Below, piece after piece: positions 14,535-15,734 of a stretch of 15,734 nt of DNA. Numbering within the stretch: the stretch's first letter is position 1; each line of letters opens with the position of its first letter. The stretch is taken from contig URUC01000046.1 in NCBI GenBank assembly GCA_900550965.1, positions 1-15,734 of the forward strand. Reading direction: 5' to 3'. The notes under the pieces were generated by a model. The model saw nothing but the letters and a program-made list of their open reading frames with translations, did no database searches and had not been told where the DNA came from. The DNA comes from an uncultured Collinsella sp. (lineage in GTDB: Bacteria; Actinomycetota; Coriobacteriia; Coriobacteriales; Coriobacteriaceae). The position numbers and the translations under genes were made by a program.

Positions 14535-15734
14535 TTAGTAGGTGCGATCGTTGAGCGTGCTCCAGAGCTTCTTGGACTCAGCCATGGTCCACGCGTTGAT
14601 CTTGTCCTCATCAATACCGACAAACTCGCGATCCTTGTACAGGACGCGGCCGTTGATGATGGTGGTGCGGCAGTTTTTGCCCATCATGCCGAAGAGCATG
14701 TGGCCGTCGATGTTCTCCTCGCTCAGCGGCGTAAAGGGCTTGTAGTCCATGACGATGACGTCGGCGGCAGCGCCGGCCTCGAGCACACCGAGCTTGCGAT
14801 CGAAGTACCTGCTGGCCATCTTGGCGTTGTTCTCAAAGAGCATCGTCATTGCCTCGCACCAGCCCACGTTGGGCATGGCGGCGTTGTGGCGCTGGATGAT
14901 CAGGAAGACCTTGAGGCTCTCGAGCATATCGTGGGTGTAGGCATCGGTGCCCATGCACACGGGGATGCCGCGACGGAAGAACTCGAGCACGGGGGCGCAG
15001 CCCACGGCGTTGCCCATATTGGATTCGGGGTTGTTGACGAGCCAGGTGCCGGACTCCTTGACGATATCCATCTCGGCAGGCGTCACGTGGATGCAGTGGC
15101 CGAGCATGGTGTCGGGACCCAGCAGGTTGTGCTGCAGCAGGCGCTCGACGGGGCTGATGCCGCCGCGGTTGAGGCGGGAATCCCACACGTCGTTCATGCC
15201 CTCGCACACGTGGATGTGGAAGCCGGTCAGACCGTTGTTGGCCTCGGCCATCTTGTCCATGGTCTCGTCCGAAAGCGTAAAGGTGGCATGTCCGCCAAAC
15301 ATGGCGGCGATCATGTGGTTGTCGTTATCGCGACGCTCCTTGGCGGCCCACTGGGCAAATTCGGCGTTCTCGGCAATGGCCTGGTCGCATTTTTCCTGGC
15401 CGCGGCGATCGGAGACCTCGTAGCACAGGCACGAACGCATGCCCAGCTCCTGAGCTGCATCCTTAATGGTAAAGAGGCTGCCTGGGATCTCGCAGAAGCT
15501 CGCGTGGTGATCGAAGATCGTGGTGACGCCATCGCGGATGGAGTCAAGAATCGTGGCATAGGCGCTGGCCTTGGTGCCGTCGAGCGTCAGGTTGTCATCG
15601 ATCTTCCACCACTGCTGCTCAAGATTCTCCAGGAAGTTGGTGGGGTTGCAGCCCTTAATGGCAAGGCCGCGGGCCAGACCCGAGTAGATGTGGGTGTGGC
15701 AGTTGATGAGTCCGGGCATGATGAGGTTGCCCTG
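14535..15734 (-). CDS. ssnA: SsnA-type amidohydrolase (5' end outside the window)
   Basis: This is a metal-dependent hydrolase of the amidohydrolase superfamily, in the chlorohydrolase/guanine deaminase-like branch. In ygfK/xdhD clusters it is expected to deaminate or open an intermediate of purine breakdown. The frame runs unbroken off the window as QGNLIMPGLINCHTH, so the Met at 15719 is internal; about 40-50 N-terminal residues of a family length near 440 are missing. Metal-site text is complete in what remains: HTH (H8 and H10 counted from that Met), GFHIHVCEG, LGHCIHV and MGTDAYTHD. The C-terminus (AAADVIVMDYKPFTPL, then a GRVLYKD strand) is the usual small beta domain. It is the first visible gene of the four-gene operon. 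The promoter lies outside the window. Confidence 0.9.
   Translation of the reverse strand, partial: QGNLIMPGLINCHTHIYSGLARGLAIKGCNPTNFLENLEQQWWKIDDNLTLDGTKASAYATILDSIRDGVTTIFDHHASFCEIPGSLFTIKDAAQELGMRSCLCYEVSDRRGQEKCDQAIAENAEFAQWAAKERRDNDNHMIAAMFGGHATFTLSDETMDKMAEANNGLTGFHIHVCEGMNDVWDSRLNRGGISPVERLLQHNLLGPDTMLGHCIHVTPAEMDIVKESGTWLVNNPESNMGNAVGCAPVLEFFRRGIPVCMGTDAYTHDMLESLKVFLIIQRHNAAMPNVGWCEAMTMLFENNAKMASRYFDRKLGVLEAGAAADVIVMDYKPFTPLSEENIDGHMLFGMMGKNCRTTIINGRVLYKDREFVGIDEDKINAWTMAESKKLWSTLNDRTY

Noticed and set aside
11515..14538. A 1007-codon open frame on the + strand opposite ygfK
   Set aside because: It mirrors the high-GC codon pattern of ygfK, has no recognisable domain and starts without a ribosome site. 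ygfK has clear motifs across its whole length.

Overview
The window looks like a high-GC, anaerobic, gut-type actinobacterium of the Coriobacteriia, most like Collinsella. That is an inference from base composition, gene content and the repeat-rich spacers; I could not run a database comparison.

Layout. (1) 1-3571, + strand: the 3' half of a type I restriction specificity gene (hsdS) with no intact 5' part in view, overlapping a complete hsdR. (2) 3593-3635: a 15-bp hairpin between convergent genes. (3) 3796-4530, - strand: a DEDDh 3'-5' exonuclease-like protein. (4) 4789-4987, + strand: a 41-residue hydrophobic/basic peptide whose stop codon lies inside a hairpin and whose 3' end can fold in two competing ways, as in type I toxin mRNAs. 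(5) 5054-5704, - strand: the C-terminal half of an AAA/DUF4143 ATPase that has lost its P-loop domain. The break abuts five direct repeats spaced exactly 23 bp apart (5722-5836). (6) 5868-8035: an island of alternating inverted half-sites (GGAAA-N5-RTCCC and its complement) repeating every 62 bp. It forms two arrays, with four clear units at 5979-6210 and seven at 7578-7994 plus degenerate edge units. They flank one + strand gene (6507-7505) that joins an AbiEi-type N-terminal region to a Vsr/DUF559-like nuclease-fold C-terminus. (7) 8105-15734, - strand: a purine/selenium-type operon in transcription order ssnA (cut by the window end), ygfK, an RnfB-like polyferredoxin and a fused 2Fe-2S/molybdenum hydroxylase (xdhD-like). 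It ends at a strong terminator at 8004-8035.

How the parts work together. The four operon genes fit one anaerobic pathway: the molybdo-hydroxylase acts on a purine-like substrate, electrons pass through the polyferredoxin and the flavin/Fe-S protein YgfK, and SsnA hydrolyses an amino group or ring of an intermediate. The left part is defence and mobile material (type I restriction, small toxin-like peptide, truncated ATPase, AbiEi/nuclease-like gene). The most unusual feature is the pair of 62-bp palindromic arrays around the AbiEi/nuclease-like gene, which matches no standard repeat class I can name.
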